A stretch of 39,638 nt of DNA, from assembly GCA_016208495.1 (NCBI GenBank), contig JACQXX010000089.1:1-39638 (forward strand), written 5' to 3'. Under the pieces are notes generated by a model. The model had not been told where the DNA came from and made no database searches. It worked only from the letters and a program-made list of their open reading frames with translations. Origin of the DNA: Acidobacteriota bacterium (GTDB lineage: Bacteria > Acidobacteriota > Blastocatellia > Chloracidobacteriales > Chloracidobacteriaceae). Positions 1 to 6,998 of the stretch are shown here, in pieces. Made by a program: the position numbers and the translations under genes. How positions within the stretch are numbered: position 1 is the first letter of the stretch; each line of letters starts with the position of its first letter.

Positions 1-100
1 ACCAGGGAGGGCTTGTTTCCCCGGACTCCGCTGCGCTCCATCCGGGGCTACGAGCCAGCCACCCGCTTCGCGGGCTCAAGAACGATTTTCTTTCAAATCA
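1..100. repeat. Partial dispersed palindromic repeat at window edge
   Basis: CCCCGGA (19-25) and TCCGGGG (41-47) form a short stem. The following bases (about 46-80: GGGCTACGAGCC, then CCACCCGCTTCG and GGGTTCAA-like text) closely match the right arm of the fold-back element at 25460-25718. The homology fades after about position 95, so this appears to be a related or truncated copy that may extend beyond the left edge of the window. No coding function is visible. Confidence 0.6.
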
Positions 101-142
101 ATATCTTACGGAAATTCCAGGAATTTCCAAACAGTCTCTTAC

Positions 143-178
143 AGATTGTCACCTTGTCACCTTGTCATTTGTTCACTT
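143..178. repeat. Octamer array (CTTGTCAC) touching the stop codon of the 173-904 gene
   Basis: The plus strand reads GTCACCTTGTCACCTTGTCA and runs into the complement of the TGA stop at 173-175. In the sense of the minus-strand gene the text is TGA followed by TGAC units. The same unit fills 15591-15752. Confidence 0.75.
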
Positions 179-904
179 CTTCGGCAGGTTGGCCCGGATC
201 TGAGCAGCAATTGGGTCAATCACTTGGGCGGGGATCAGTCGCCGTGAATTACCGGCCTGGGCGGTTACCCGATAACTGGCGCCATTGGGTTCGACAATTA
301 AGGAAAAATCAAAGAGTGTACGCTCGGTTGGAGTCAATTTCAGGTTTGTGAGGACAAATTTCTGTAGCTCTTCTATTGTTCGCTCTCGATTTTGAACTGT
401 CTGTGGGGATTCCTGCCTGCGGGCAAAATCATTGGCCGTCTGGTAGGAAATCAAAAGATTCAAAAAGGCTTCACGTTTTCGAGCTTCAGGAGTTCGACCA
501 ACAATCTCGCGGTACTCATCAACCCGCCGGTTCAAAAAATCCAGGTCGTATTCATACCGCATCTGCATGGTTTTGGCTTCAGTTTCAACCCTGCGCTGAA
601 GGACGTTAATTTGTGCGGCTGAACTGGCTTTGAGATTGCTGAATTCCGTCTGACATTGAGTCAGCTCTTGCCGAAGTTGTCCAACTTCGTTTGAGCCCCC
701 GCTTTGTGTTCCACTGGTTTTTCCCCCTTGATTGTTCACCAGATTCCGTCCCACTTCAAACCCCAGTCCCCCAGCCAGTACCAGCAAAACAAGAACCATG
801 CCGAAGACCGGAAGTGGGTGCTGGTCAATCATCATTCTTAACATTTCACCGATGGTTAAATCTTCATAGTACAAACTGACTTGCGGAGATCGTTGGACAC
901 TCAT
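173..904 (-). CDS. Membrane-anchored coiled-coil protein of unknown function
   Basis: A 243-residue protein with no family that I recognise. I start it at the ATG at 904 (MSVQRSPQ), because the upstream extension begins with TTG and reads like spacer. An AGGAG lies about 15 bases before this ATG, which is long spacing. Residues about 1-30 are soluble and include an LTIGEMLRM segment. A single transmembrane helix follows (about 35-57, VFGMVLVLLVLAGGLGFEV). Then come a Gly/Ser-rich linker and a long charged coiled coil (about 75-135) ending in a small globular C-terminus. This is the layout of a single-pass envelope scaffold protein. It lies downstream of the two-component genes but is separated from them by a terminator-like hairpin. 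Its stop codon is embedded in a GTCACCTT array. Confidence 0.7.
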   Translation of the reverse strand: MSVQRSPQVSLYYEDLTIGEMLRMMIDQHPLPVFGMVLVLLVLAGGLGFEVGRNLVNNQGGKTSGTQSGGSNEVGQLRQELTQCQTEFSNLKASSAAQINVLQRRVETEAKTMQMRYEYDLDFLNRRVDEYREIVGRTPEARKREAFLNLLISYQTANDFARRQESPQTVQNRERTIEELQKFVLTNLKLTPTERTLFDFSLIVEPNGASYRVTAQAGNSRRLIPAQVIDPIAAQIRANLPKK

Positions 905-1021
905 ATTGGGGGTTAAACACTCCTGAATCGAGAAGTTGCGGCCTTGACTAACAATAGCCGAGAAGCTGATTGGCGACAATTAGCAGCCCGACAAAAATTC
1001 CCCAATTCAAGGCAGTTTCAC

Positions 1022-1067
1022 TGGAAAAAAGAAACGGCGGAAGCCACGTTGCCTCCGCCGTTTTTCC
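1022..1067 (-). terminator. Rho-independent terminator (probably bidirectional)
   Basis: The stem AAACGGCGGA (1032-1041) pairs with TCCGCCGTTT (1054-1063). The extended inner pairing has one mismatch and a short loop. Read on the minus strand it lies about 45 bases after the response-regulator stop and is followed by TTTCTTTTTT. On the plus strand it is followed by a five-T run. Confidence 0.8.
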
Positions 1068-1105
1068 GCTGGATGTATTTTTATGTGCCGGGTTGATGAG
1101 ATGGA

Positions 1106-1786
1106 TTAACTCGTGAACTTGTATCCCACCCGGTGAACCGTGATGATGTACTTTGGATCGCTGGGAGTATCTTCGATTTTTTGACGAAGCTTGGCGATAT
1201 GCATATCCACGGTGCGGGTCAACGGGGCACTGTTGTATCCCCAGACAACATCGAGCAAATGGTCCCGAGTAACCACCTCGCCGCGATGATCAATGAAGTA
1301 TTTCAGAATCTTGATTTCCCGAGGGGAGAGATCAAGCAATTCGCCTTTTTTTCGGGCCTCATACTTTTTCAAATCCAGAGTAATGTCGCCAAATTCATAG
1401 AAATCAAGTTGGGTGTTCTGGCGTGACACCCGCCGTAAGACGGCTTCAACTCTAGCCATTAACTCCATAAAACTGAATGGTTTGGTGATGTAATCATCAG
1501 CCCCCATTTTCAAACCCAGCACTTTGTCAATTTCCTGCCCCCTGGCAGTTAACATAATGATGGGCGTGGAATTGCTGGCGGCCCGAAGCTGTTTGCAGAC
1601 ATCAAAACCGCTCATCTTCGGCAACATCACATCGAGGATGACCAGATCTATTTCCTTCTCGGTCGCCATTCGTAACCCTTCGACGCCATCCCGGGCAATC
1701 AGAACGGAATACCCTTCATATTCAAATCCATCCCGTAGCGCGACGGTGATGGAGGGATCATCTTCTACGATCAAGACTCTTCGCAT
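1106..1786 (-). CDS. OmpR/PhoB-family response regulator
   Basis: A 226-residue DNA-binding response regulator. The receiver domain (about 1-115) has the acidic pair in [10 protein letters not shown], the phospho-acceptor Asp in [13 protein letters not shown], a Thr in IIMLTARG and the conserved Lys in YITKPFS. The C-terminal winged helix (about 130-225) carries the typical [12 protein letters not shown] and [15 protein letters not shown] segments and ends in GYKF. I chose the ATG at 1786; a GTG three codons upstream is possible, and neither has a clear ribosome site. The sensor kinase at 2183-3802 lies upstream on the same strand and is the presumed partner. The roughly 400-base spacer with a perfect palindrome is unusual for such a pair. 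Confidence 0.93.
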   Translation of the reverse strand: MRRVLIVEDDPSITVALRDGFEYEGYSVLIARDGVEGLRMATEKEIDLVILDVMLPKMSGFDVCKQLRAASNSTPIIMLTARGQEIDKVLGLKMGADDYITKPFSFMELMARVEAVLRRVSRQNTQLDFYEFGDITLDLKKYEARKKGELLDLSPREIKILKYFIDHRGEVVTRDHLLDVVWGYNSAPLTRTVDMHIAKLRQKIEDTPSDPKYIITVHRVGYKFTS

Positions 1787-2182
1787 AATAAACACGTGAG
1801 GTGGTGGAATGATTTTTCGTTGAAGTGTGGTTAAGAATTGTGAATATGCCTCATACCCGGTTTAAGTCAAAAAAGTTTTCAACTTCTCCGCCTGAAAACG
1901 AAAGAACGCATTTCAGAACGGGTCAGTACCACCCAATGACGCAGGTGGTACTGACCCGTTCTGAGTTTTGGAATAGGTCCCTTAGGGAGCGTTAAAAAAC
2001 AACTTCCCGATTTTCATTTGGGTCGAAGCCATTTTCTTTTGAGTTCGGTGGCACTTTCCCTGACAAAAGCTCAGACCCCATTGAAGTCTTTGGATTTCTT
2101 TTTCGTGTTTTTCGTGGTTTTCGTAATTCGATCTCTCCGGGTGACTTTCGATAAAAACGGGAAGTTGTATTTTTACAGTCCC
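1787..2182. other. Spacer between sensor kinase and response regulator
   Basis: No credible gene. It holds the perfect palindrome at 1913-1964. Around 2096-2128 it has repetitive TTCGTGTTTTTCGTGG-type text, which recurs in a variant at about 13322-13350 upstream of the S8 protease. An independent promoter for the regulator may lie here, but I see no convincing boxes. Confidence 0.6.
1913..1964. repeat. Perfect 21-bp inverted repeat with 10-base loop
   Basis: The left arm 1913-1933 (starting TCAGAACGGGTCAG) is exactly complementary to the right arm 1944-1964 (ending CTGACCCGTTCTGA). The loop is CAATGACGCA. No T run follows on either strand, so a classical terminator is less likely than a REP-like or miniature mobile hairpin, or an operator. 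Confidence 0.85.
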
Positions 2183-3802
2183 TTAGCTTTCGGCAACTGG
2201 AAGATGAATCGTGAAGGTCGTTCCCTGGCTTGGCTTGCTGTGGACGGTAATGCGCCCGTGATGAGCCTCAACAATATGTTTGACAATTGACAGCCCGAGT
2301 CCGCTCCCTTTGACGTCGTGAACACACCCGGTACACACACGATAAAATTTTTCGAAGATTTTTTCCTGGTCATCAAGTGGAATGCCAATCCCATGATCAG
2401 TCACGGAAACAGCCAGGTGGCCTTCTTCGGTTTCCAACCGAACCAAAATTTCTTTCGCCTGGCCAGAATATTTGACCGCATTATCGAGCAAATTGAGCAA
2501 TGCCTGGGCAATGGCATCCCGGTCAATGACGGTTGGGGGTAATGGATCTTCCGGCATGGCGACTTTAACATCAAATCCGCTTTGCTTGAGTCGGAGATCC
2601 ACAATTTTCAAGGTGTCATTGATGGTGTCAGCCAGATTGGCTTTTTCATACCGGTACATTTTTCGGCCAGATTCGATCTTCGAAAAATCCAGAATGTTAT
2701 TGATAAGTTGAGTCAAGCGCTGGCTTTCGTTCTCGATATATTCACCATACTCACAGATTTTCTCGAAATCCTTGACCCGTCCCAGTTTCATAAATTCAGC
2801 AAAAACCCGGATGGATGAAAGTGGCGTGCGCAATTCGTGGGACACATTGGAAACAAAGTCGGTCTTCATTTCACACAACCGCATTTCGCGCTCAGCCGCA
2901 CGGAGCGTAAACAAGATGCCGCCCATTAACACCAGCGTCATCAACCCCGAGAGCGTCAGGCTGTACCAGAAATAAGAACGGGCCCACTGTTCGGGTGACA
3001 TATAACAGTCCCGGATTCCCAGGCTTAAATCCGTAAACACAAAGGGCATCGGCATCGAAATATAATCTTCCTGCTCTTTGGCTTTGGTCACATCAGTTGA
3101 CAGCAGGATTTCACCACACGCTTGTCGCAGGTTCACGACCACATTTTTCTGGGCATCATCTGGGAAAAATTTCGGCAGGAATTTCTGGATCGCCTGAGGA
3201 AGGTAATCTTCTTTCAGAAAGTGCATATCCAGAACCACCCCAACCACCCCAACCACCTTAGAGTCATCATTCAGGATTGGATTGAGAATGATCCGGTTTT
3301 CAGGATCTTTTTCATAGACGGTCAGTGAGGCTGATTCAAATTGTGTTCCTTCCATCGAAACAAATTTCCACGGTGAACAGGCTGTACTCACCGCCGGCAT
3401 TTTCGATAGTTCATCCGACTGAATGGTTTTGTTTTGAATTGAGTCATAGACCAGCAGAGAGCTGTTTCCACTTTGATCAAAAGTACAGGCGAAGAATTGT
3501 TTTGAGCCTGGAAAGGTATTGGCTTTAAAGTGGTTTTCAATCGCTTCAGTGCGGCGGGCTTCGACCAGATAGGCTGGAACAGTCAGTGATTGTTTGGCAT
3601 GGACAAAGTAATATTCCTTGACGTCTGACACAATCGCCCACAGACAGTTCTTGAGCCACATTTTCTGGGCGGCGGGCATGGCTTTTTGAAGTTTGGCTAA
3701 GGACTGGTACTGCAACGCCACCAGAATCAGAAGCGGTGCGGTAACCGCCATCAACCCGGCGACAAGGATGTGTTTATTGAGAAAATCTTTCACGGTTCTC
3801 AT
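2183..3802 (-). CDS. Membrane sensor histidine kinase
   Basis: A 539-residue kinase. An N-terminal transmembrane helix (about 12-31) and a second one (about 268-292, WYSLTLSGLMTLVLMGGILF) enclose a periplasmic sensor region of about 230 residues that resembles a Cache-type fold. The HisKA domain has the phospho-His in NVSHELRTPLSSIR (about residue 322). The ATPase domain has an N box (LLNLLDNAVKYS), G1 (VTDHGIGIP), an F box (IFEKFYR) and G2 (GSGLGLSIVKHIVEAHHG). It presumably phosphorylates the regulator at 1106-1786. A short linker (RAAEREMRLCEMKTDF) replaces a full HAMP domain. The codons for VVGVVGVV in the sensor region are an exact 9-base tandem repeat (3233-3259). The start is the ATG at 3802, with no clear ribosome site. 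Confidence 0.92.
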   Translation of the reverse strand: MRTVKDFLNKHILVAGLMAVTAPLLILVALQYQSLAKLQKAMPAAQKMWLKNCLWAIVSDVKEYYFVHAKQSLTVPAYLVEARRTEAIENHFKANTFPGSKQFFACTFDQSGNSSLLVYDSIQNKTIQSDELSKMPAVSTACSPWKFVSMEGTQFESASLTVYEKDPENRIILNPILNDDSKVVGVVGVVLDMHFLKEDYLPQAIQKFLPKFFPDDAQKNVVVNLRQACGEILLSTDVTKAKEQEDYISMPMPFVFTDLSLGIRDCYMSPEQWARSYFWYSLTLSGLMTLVLMGGILFTLRAAEREMRLCEMKTDFVSNVSHELRTPLSSIRVFAEFMKLGRVKDFEKICEYGEYIENESQRLTQLINNILDFSKIESGRKMYRYEKANLADTINDTLKIVDLRLKQSGFDVKVAMPEDPLPPTVIDRDAIAQALLNLLDNAVKYSGQAKEILVRLETEEGHLAVSVTDHGIGIPLDDQEKIFEKFYRVCTGCVHDVKGSGLGLSIVKHIVEAHHGRITVHSKPSQGTTFTIHLPVAES

Positions 3803-4035
3803 AGGCTACGAAAATTTTTTGGAACTGAAATCGTGTAAGGGAGTGATAGTTGGGAAACCCGTGTCCGGGTTGAGCACATCATACGGCCTTTTTCGCACGC
3901 CGTCCGCTCAATTTCTCCGGTTTTTACAGTTCTCTTACATCGTTCACTTCATTTTACAGCAATTTGATGACCTTGCCCCTCAGGTTAGGCATACTGTCGC
4001 CCATCCACACCACAACCTCAGATCAGGAGGACCCT

Positions 4036-4638
4036 ATGAATCAACCAGAAACGTCCGGAAGAAAGATGATTCAGTTTTTGGCCTGCGCGATGATGCTCTC
4101 CTTCTTTCTGGAGTTCTGTAGTGGCCTGGATTTGACTCAGTCATTTGGCTCATCGGCACAGTTTCAAATGGCAGCCGTGGAAGTTCCAGTTTCAGCGTCA
4201 GAAACCGAGATGCCGTCGTTGGAAACTCCTACCAGGACTGATGCTTCAGCCGCGAGTGTCAGTTTACCATCGAAGGCCAAATCAGCCGCCCGGATCACCC
4301 GTAAACCCGCCAAACGAACTGAATCACTCCCTGATTTCAATCCTGATCACATTGCACTTGTGGAAACCAATCTCGAAACCCAACTGCTCAAAAATATTAT
4401 CCAGACGGCTGGCTCAAAGAAATCCTCAGAACTGGCGCTGGCCAAATGTGTCACCCAGTATGCACTGGCCAAATGCTCAACCGAACTATCTGGTGTTGAG
4501 CGAGTCAAAGCGATCAAGGTCCTCAAAGCCACCAATGTATTGATCCAAACCGCGAACCCTGATTTTTCCAAAATGATTTCAATCAGACCAATCAAAGCAA
4601 TTGCTCCATTGATTAAACTCAAATCCACCAAATGCTAA
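4036..4638 (+). CDS. Small secreted hypothetical protein
   Basis: A 200-residue protein with no recognised family. The ATG at 4036 is chosen because AGGAGG (4025-4030) precedes it by five bases; the longer frame from 3964 has no such signal. The N-terminus is signal-peptide-like (Arg/Lys, then about residues 12-28 FLACAMMLSFFLEF), so export is likely. A Ser/Ala/Thr-rich low-complexity stretch (about 35-95) is followed by an alpha-helical C-terminal domain. That domain has two adjacent Cys in similar settings (LALAKCVTQYALAKCS) and a terminal Cys. It is divergent from the kinase gene, and a strong terminator follows. Confidence 0.75.
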   Translation: MNQPETSGRKMIQFLACAMMLSFFLEFCSGLDLTQSFGSSAQFQMAAVEVPVSASETEMPSLETPTRTDASAASVSLPSKAKSAARITRKPAKRTESLPDFNPDHIALVETNLETQLLKNIIQTAGSKKSSELALAKCVTQYALAKCSTELSGVERVKAIKVLKATNVLIQTANPDFSKMISIRPIKAIAPLIKLKSTKC

Positions 4639-4747
4639 TGGTTGCTCTTTTTTCTGAACCCGACTGTTTTCCTCATAGATGAATCCAATGTTGTTGTGAC
4701 GTTTCATTTCGCTTTGAGTTTTTTGTAAATGGCTCAATTCGAATTTT

Positions 4748-4782
4748 CAGCCTCCGGAAGAGTTCCGGAGGCTGTTTTTTTT
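4748..4782 (+). terminator. Rho-independent terminator
   Basis: The perfect 12-bp stem CAGCCTCCGGAA / TTCCGGAGGCTG has a GAG loop and is followed by eight T. It lies about 110 bases after the secreted protein gene and between convergent genes. This is the only one of the four convergent pairs here with a conventional terminator. Confidence 0.92.
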
Positions 4783-4812
4783 CATCGGATTGGTTTTTGT
4801 GGAGGGCTCGCG

Positions 4813-5730
4813 TTACGTCTGATTGGGTTTGGAAGACGATTGCAAACTTTGCAGCACTCCGCGGATAGTCACCGAGGCAACAATCATCACTCCGCCAATC
4901 AGTGCCGACCGCGATGGAATTTCACCCGTTCCAAGGGCCACCCAAATCGGGTTTAAGATGGGTTCGACCAGCGCCAGCAACGTACTTTCAATGGCGGTCA
5001 AGCGAGCCACACCCGCTGTAAAAAACAAATAGGCCAGTGCAATCTGAACCATACCGAGTCCCACGACAACCAACCATCCGGCGATAGTTGGAGGTGGACT
5101 GGAAATCATCCACGGCAATCCGATCAAAGCAGCCAAAATATTTCCAAGAGCAACGGAAACCACTGCCGATACATGGGCTGAATGCCCTGGCCCGTGCTGC
5201 TGGTTCATCTTTAATTGATCCAATCGCAAAAACAAGGTGATTCCCGCAAACCCAACACCAGCAATAATCGCCACAATATTGCCCGTAAATCCAGCCGGTG
5301 AAAGCTGGTCCCGGAAAAAGAACAGCATCCCGAGCAAACACCCCGAAATTGCCAACCAGTCCAATTTTCGGATGCGCTCTTGCAGAAGTGGCCAGGACAA
5401 CAACGCCACATAAATTGGCGCCATGGATTGCAACAAAATCGTGTTAGCCGCAGTGGTTAATTTGGTCGCCACGACAAAACAGGTCAGTGTCAGCGCGTAA
5501 CTGAGCGCCGCAGCCCAAACCCAGGGTCGTTTTAAGCTCGATCCCAACGCGGGTAACTGGTTGGAGGCTTTTCCCATCAGCCAGATCAGCAACACCGGAA
5601 TTGCAAAAAAGCTTCGGAATCCAGAAATTGCCATGGCATCGGTTTGAATGACTTTGATCCCAAGCCCACCGATACTCCAGATTGTGGCGGCAATTAATAC
5701 AAAAAGAATGCCGCGAGAGCGCTCACTCAT
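4813..5730 (-). CDS. EamA/DMT-family transporter
   Basis: A 305-residue integral membrane protein of the drug/metabolite transporter superfamily. It is two tandem EamA repeats of about five helices each. The first begins RGILFVLIAATIWSIGGLGIKV and has the ISGFRSFFAIPVLL segment typical of these carriers. The second contains GVARLTAIESTLLALVEPILNPIWVALGTGE, the usual signature before the last helices. The substrate cannot be read from sequence; family members export amino acids, metabolites or drugs. The ATG at 5730 has AGGAA about eight bases upstream. It is a single gene, with a 105-bp repeat element directly upstream (5781-5885). Confidence 0.9.
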   Translation of the reverse strand: MSERSRGILFVLIAATIWSIGGLGIKVIQTDAMAISGFRSFFAIPVLLIWLMGKASNQLPALGSSLKRPWVWAAALSYALTLTCFVVATKLTTAANTILLQSMAPIYVALLSWPLLQERIRKLDWLAISGCLLGMLFFFRDQLSPAGFTGNIVAIIAGVGFAGITLFLRLDQLKMNQQHGPGHSAHVSAVVSVALGNILAALIGLPWMISSPPPTIAGWLVVVGLGMVQIALAYLFFTAGVARLTAIESTLLALVEPILNPIWVALGTGEIPSRSALIGGVMIVASVTIRGVLQSLQSSSKPNQT

Positions 5731-5780
5731 TGGTTTGTTCCTGAAAAATGATTTAAATTTGTTCTAACCAAACACAGACT

Positions 5781-5885
5781 TACACCATTTTGAAATAGTT
5801 CCGTCGTATAAGCAAGAAGCTAAACTATTGATAGAATTGTATTTCCCTCAGCCCTTAGCCCGATGCCCTCAGCCCTAAATGGCGC
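5781..5885 (+). repeat. 105-bp ATACCA/TGGTAT element, copy D (subfamily 2)
   Basis: The left end is TACACCATTTTGAAAT. The interior carries AGCTAAACTATTGATAGAA and the C-rich block CCCTCAGCCCTTAGCCCGAT. The right end AAATGGCGC is degenerate. It has the same length and interior as the copies at 18056-18160 and 21128-21232. Confidence 0.8.
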
Positions 5886-5912
5886 TACCCTATCTTCAAT
5901 CCCCAGGAAAGT

Positions 5913-6680
5913 TCAACAATGTTTGGATCGGCTGCCACGCCGTCGTTGAACCTGTTGCTCAAAAAGAGACTGGATCACCTGCCAGGTCTCGAACGCGGCA
6001 CCTGGATTGGCAGAAAGTTCTTTCCAAACCGCCTTCAGGTCAAAACAGGTATCAACATCATAATGCTCAGGCAAAAATCGAAGATTGAACCCAAACGATT
6101 GCGCCCGTTTCGCGACTGAAAACACAATTCGGTCGGTGCTCCAGGGCAGGTCGTGAAAAAAGGGATTGATCCGAACTGGGAGATTCGTGTTCGTATTGTT
6201 TTGAAACCCAATGAGATAATACCCGCCATCTTCAGACGGCCCGACCACCACATCTGCCTCGTCGAGCTTTGATAGCGCATCCATCACATAGCTGGCTGGG
6301 AGCGTTGGACTGTCGCTCCCAATGATGATGATGCGCTGGTATCCGCAGTTGAGAGCCTGTTGAATTGCCTGCGCCTGCCGGTGGCCAAGGTCGCCTTTAT
6401 CTTGAGACAGAATCGCCGCTTCACTCAACCAATCTGGCAAGGCAAAGGGTGTCAGTTCGCCGGTAAATATTCCGTTCTTTGGCCACGGAGATGAAGTACA
6501 CAACCAAAAATCAGCCGAGGTTTCCGCCTGAACAACCCGCAGGGTGTGGAGTGTATCAACCACAAACGCATGAAGCAATTGCCGACGTTGATGATCAGAA
6601 CAACATCGGGCCAATCGGGTCTTAATCTCTGTTTCTCCAGGCGCCCGGCTCAAGAGAATCACAATCGCATCTGAGGTCAT
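5913..6680 (-). CDS. TIGR04282/DUF2064-type glycosyltransferase-like protein
   Basis: A 255-residue soluble protein. It opens with VILLSRAPGETEIKTRLA, the nucleotide-binding start shared by the DUF2064 group of GT-A-like transferases related to MobA/CofC. The acidic motif GSDSPTLPASYV (about residues 125-137) is the likely metal/nucleotide site. ADVVVGPSEDGGYYLIGF is the family hallmark. The sugar or metabolite donor is unknown. I use the ATG at 6680, because the frame upstream runs through heptamer repeats and cannot be coding. The gene ends with the basic tail VQRRRGSRSKHC. Confidence 0.88.
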   Translation of the reverse strand: MTSDAIVILLSRAPGETEIKTRLARCCSDHQRRQLLHAFVVDTLHTLRVVQAETSADFWLCTSSPWPKNGIFTGELTPFALPDWLSEAAILSQDKGDLGHRQAQAIQQALNCGYQRIIIIGSDSPTLPASYVMDALSKLDEADVVVGPSEDGGYYLIGFQNNTNTNLPVRINPFFHDLPWSTDRIVFSVAKRAQSFGFNLRFLPEHYDVDTCFDLKAVWKELSANPGAAFETWQVIQSLFEQQVQRRRGSRSKHC

Positions 6681-6766
6681 GGTGTTGAGGGTTTGGGGTT
6701 CGGGGTTCAGGGTTTCGGCGATGAGTTGACTGATCCCACTCAAGATGAAGACTGTGGAACTGGCGG

Positions 6767-6824
6767 GTACCACTCAACGTGGAGTATCTGGCCCTGAACC
6801 CTGAACCCTGAACCCTGGTGGTAT
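6767..6824. repeat. Short heptamer element GTACCAC ... GTGGTAT
   Basis: 58 bp that start GTACCAC and end GTGGTAT, with about three CCCTGAA units before the right end. It resembles the right part of the ATACCA/TGGTAT family, but with a different heptamer cassette. Confidence 0.5.
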
Positions 6825-6877
6825 GATATTTCCATCCGACTCCCTGACTACTGACTACTGACTGGTGTAAAAACAAA

Positions 6878-6950
6878 TTGTCCGTGACGGTTGCCGGTTT
6901 GACTGGTGTTCATACACCAACCATCAATGCCAACAACCGTCACGGACATC
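6878..6950. mobile_element. Candidate 73-bp miniature element with 8-bp flanking direct repeats
   Basis: Terminal arms TGTCCGTGACGGTTG (6879-6893) and CAACCGTCACGGACA (6934-6948) are perfectly complementary. An inner hairpin TGGTGT/ACACCA lies at 6904-6919. AAAACAAA occurs just outside both ends (6870-6877 and 6951-6958), as expected for a target duplication. The alternative is a terminator for the S53 gene, which ends at 6999 on the minus strand; a T-rich stretch follows the stem on that strand. Confidence 0.55.
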
Positions 6951-6998
6951 AAAACAAAGGCACAATCGCGGTTAGAATCCCACGAGCGCCAAACTTAT

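Larger units (their letters stand above)
6681..6998. other. Repeat-filled spacer
   Basis: There is no gene. From left to right it contains: a G-rich heptamer array (about 6685-6714, GGGTTCA-like units); a C-rich complementary array (about 6790-6818, CCCTGAA units) that ends in GGTGGTAT; a fragment with CTACTGA units ending CTGGTGT (about 6846-6868); and the inverted-repeat element at 6878-6950. The two heptamer arrays are complementary and could fold together. Confidence 0.75.

Noticed and set aside
6681-6773. 31-residue N-terminal extension of the DUF2064-type protein
   Set aside because: The codons come from GGTTTGGGGTTCGGGG-type heptamers; family members start close to the VILLSRAPG motif.
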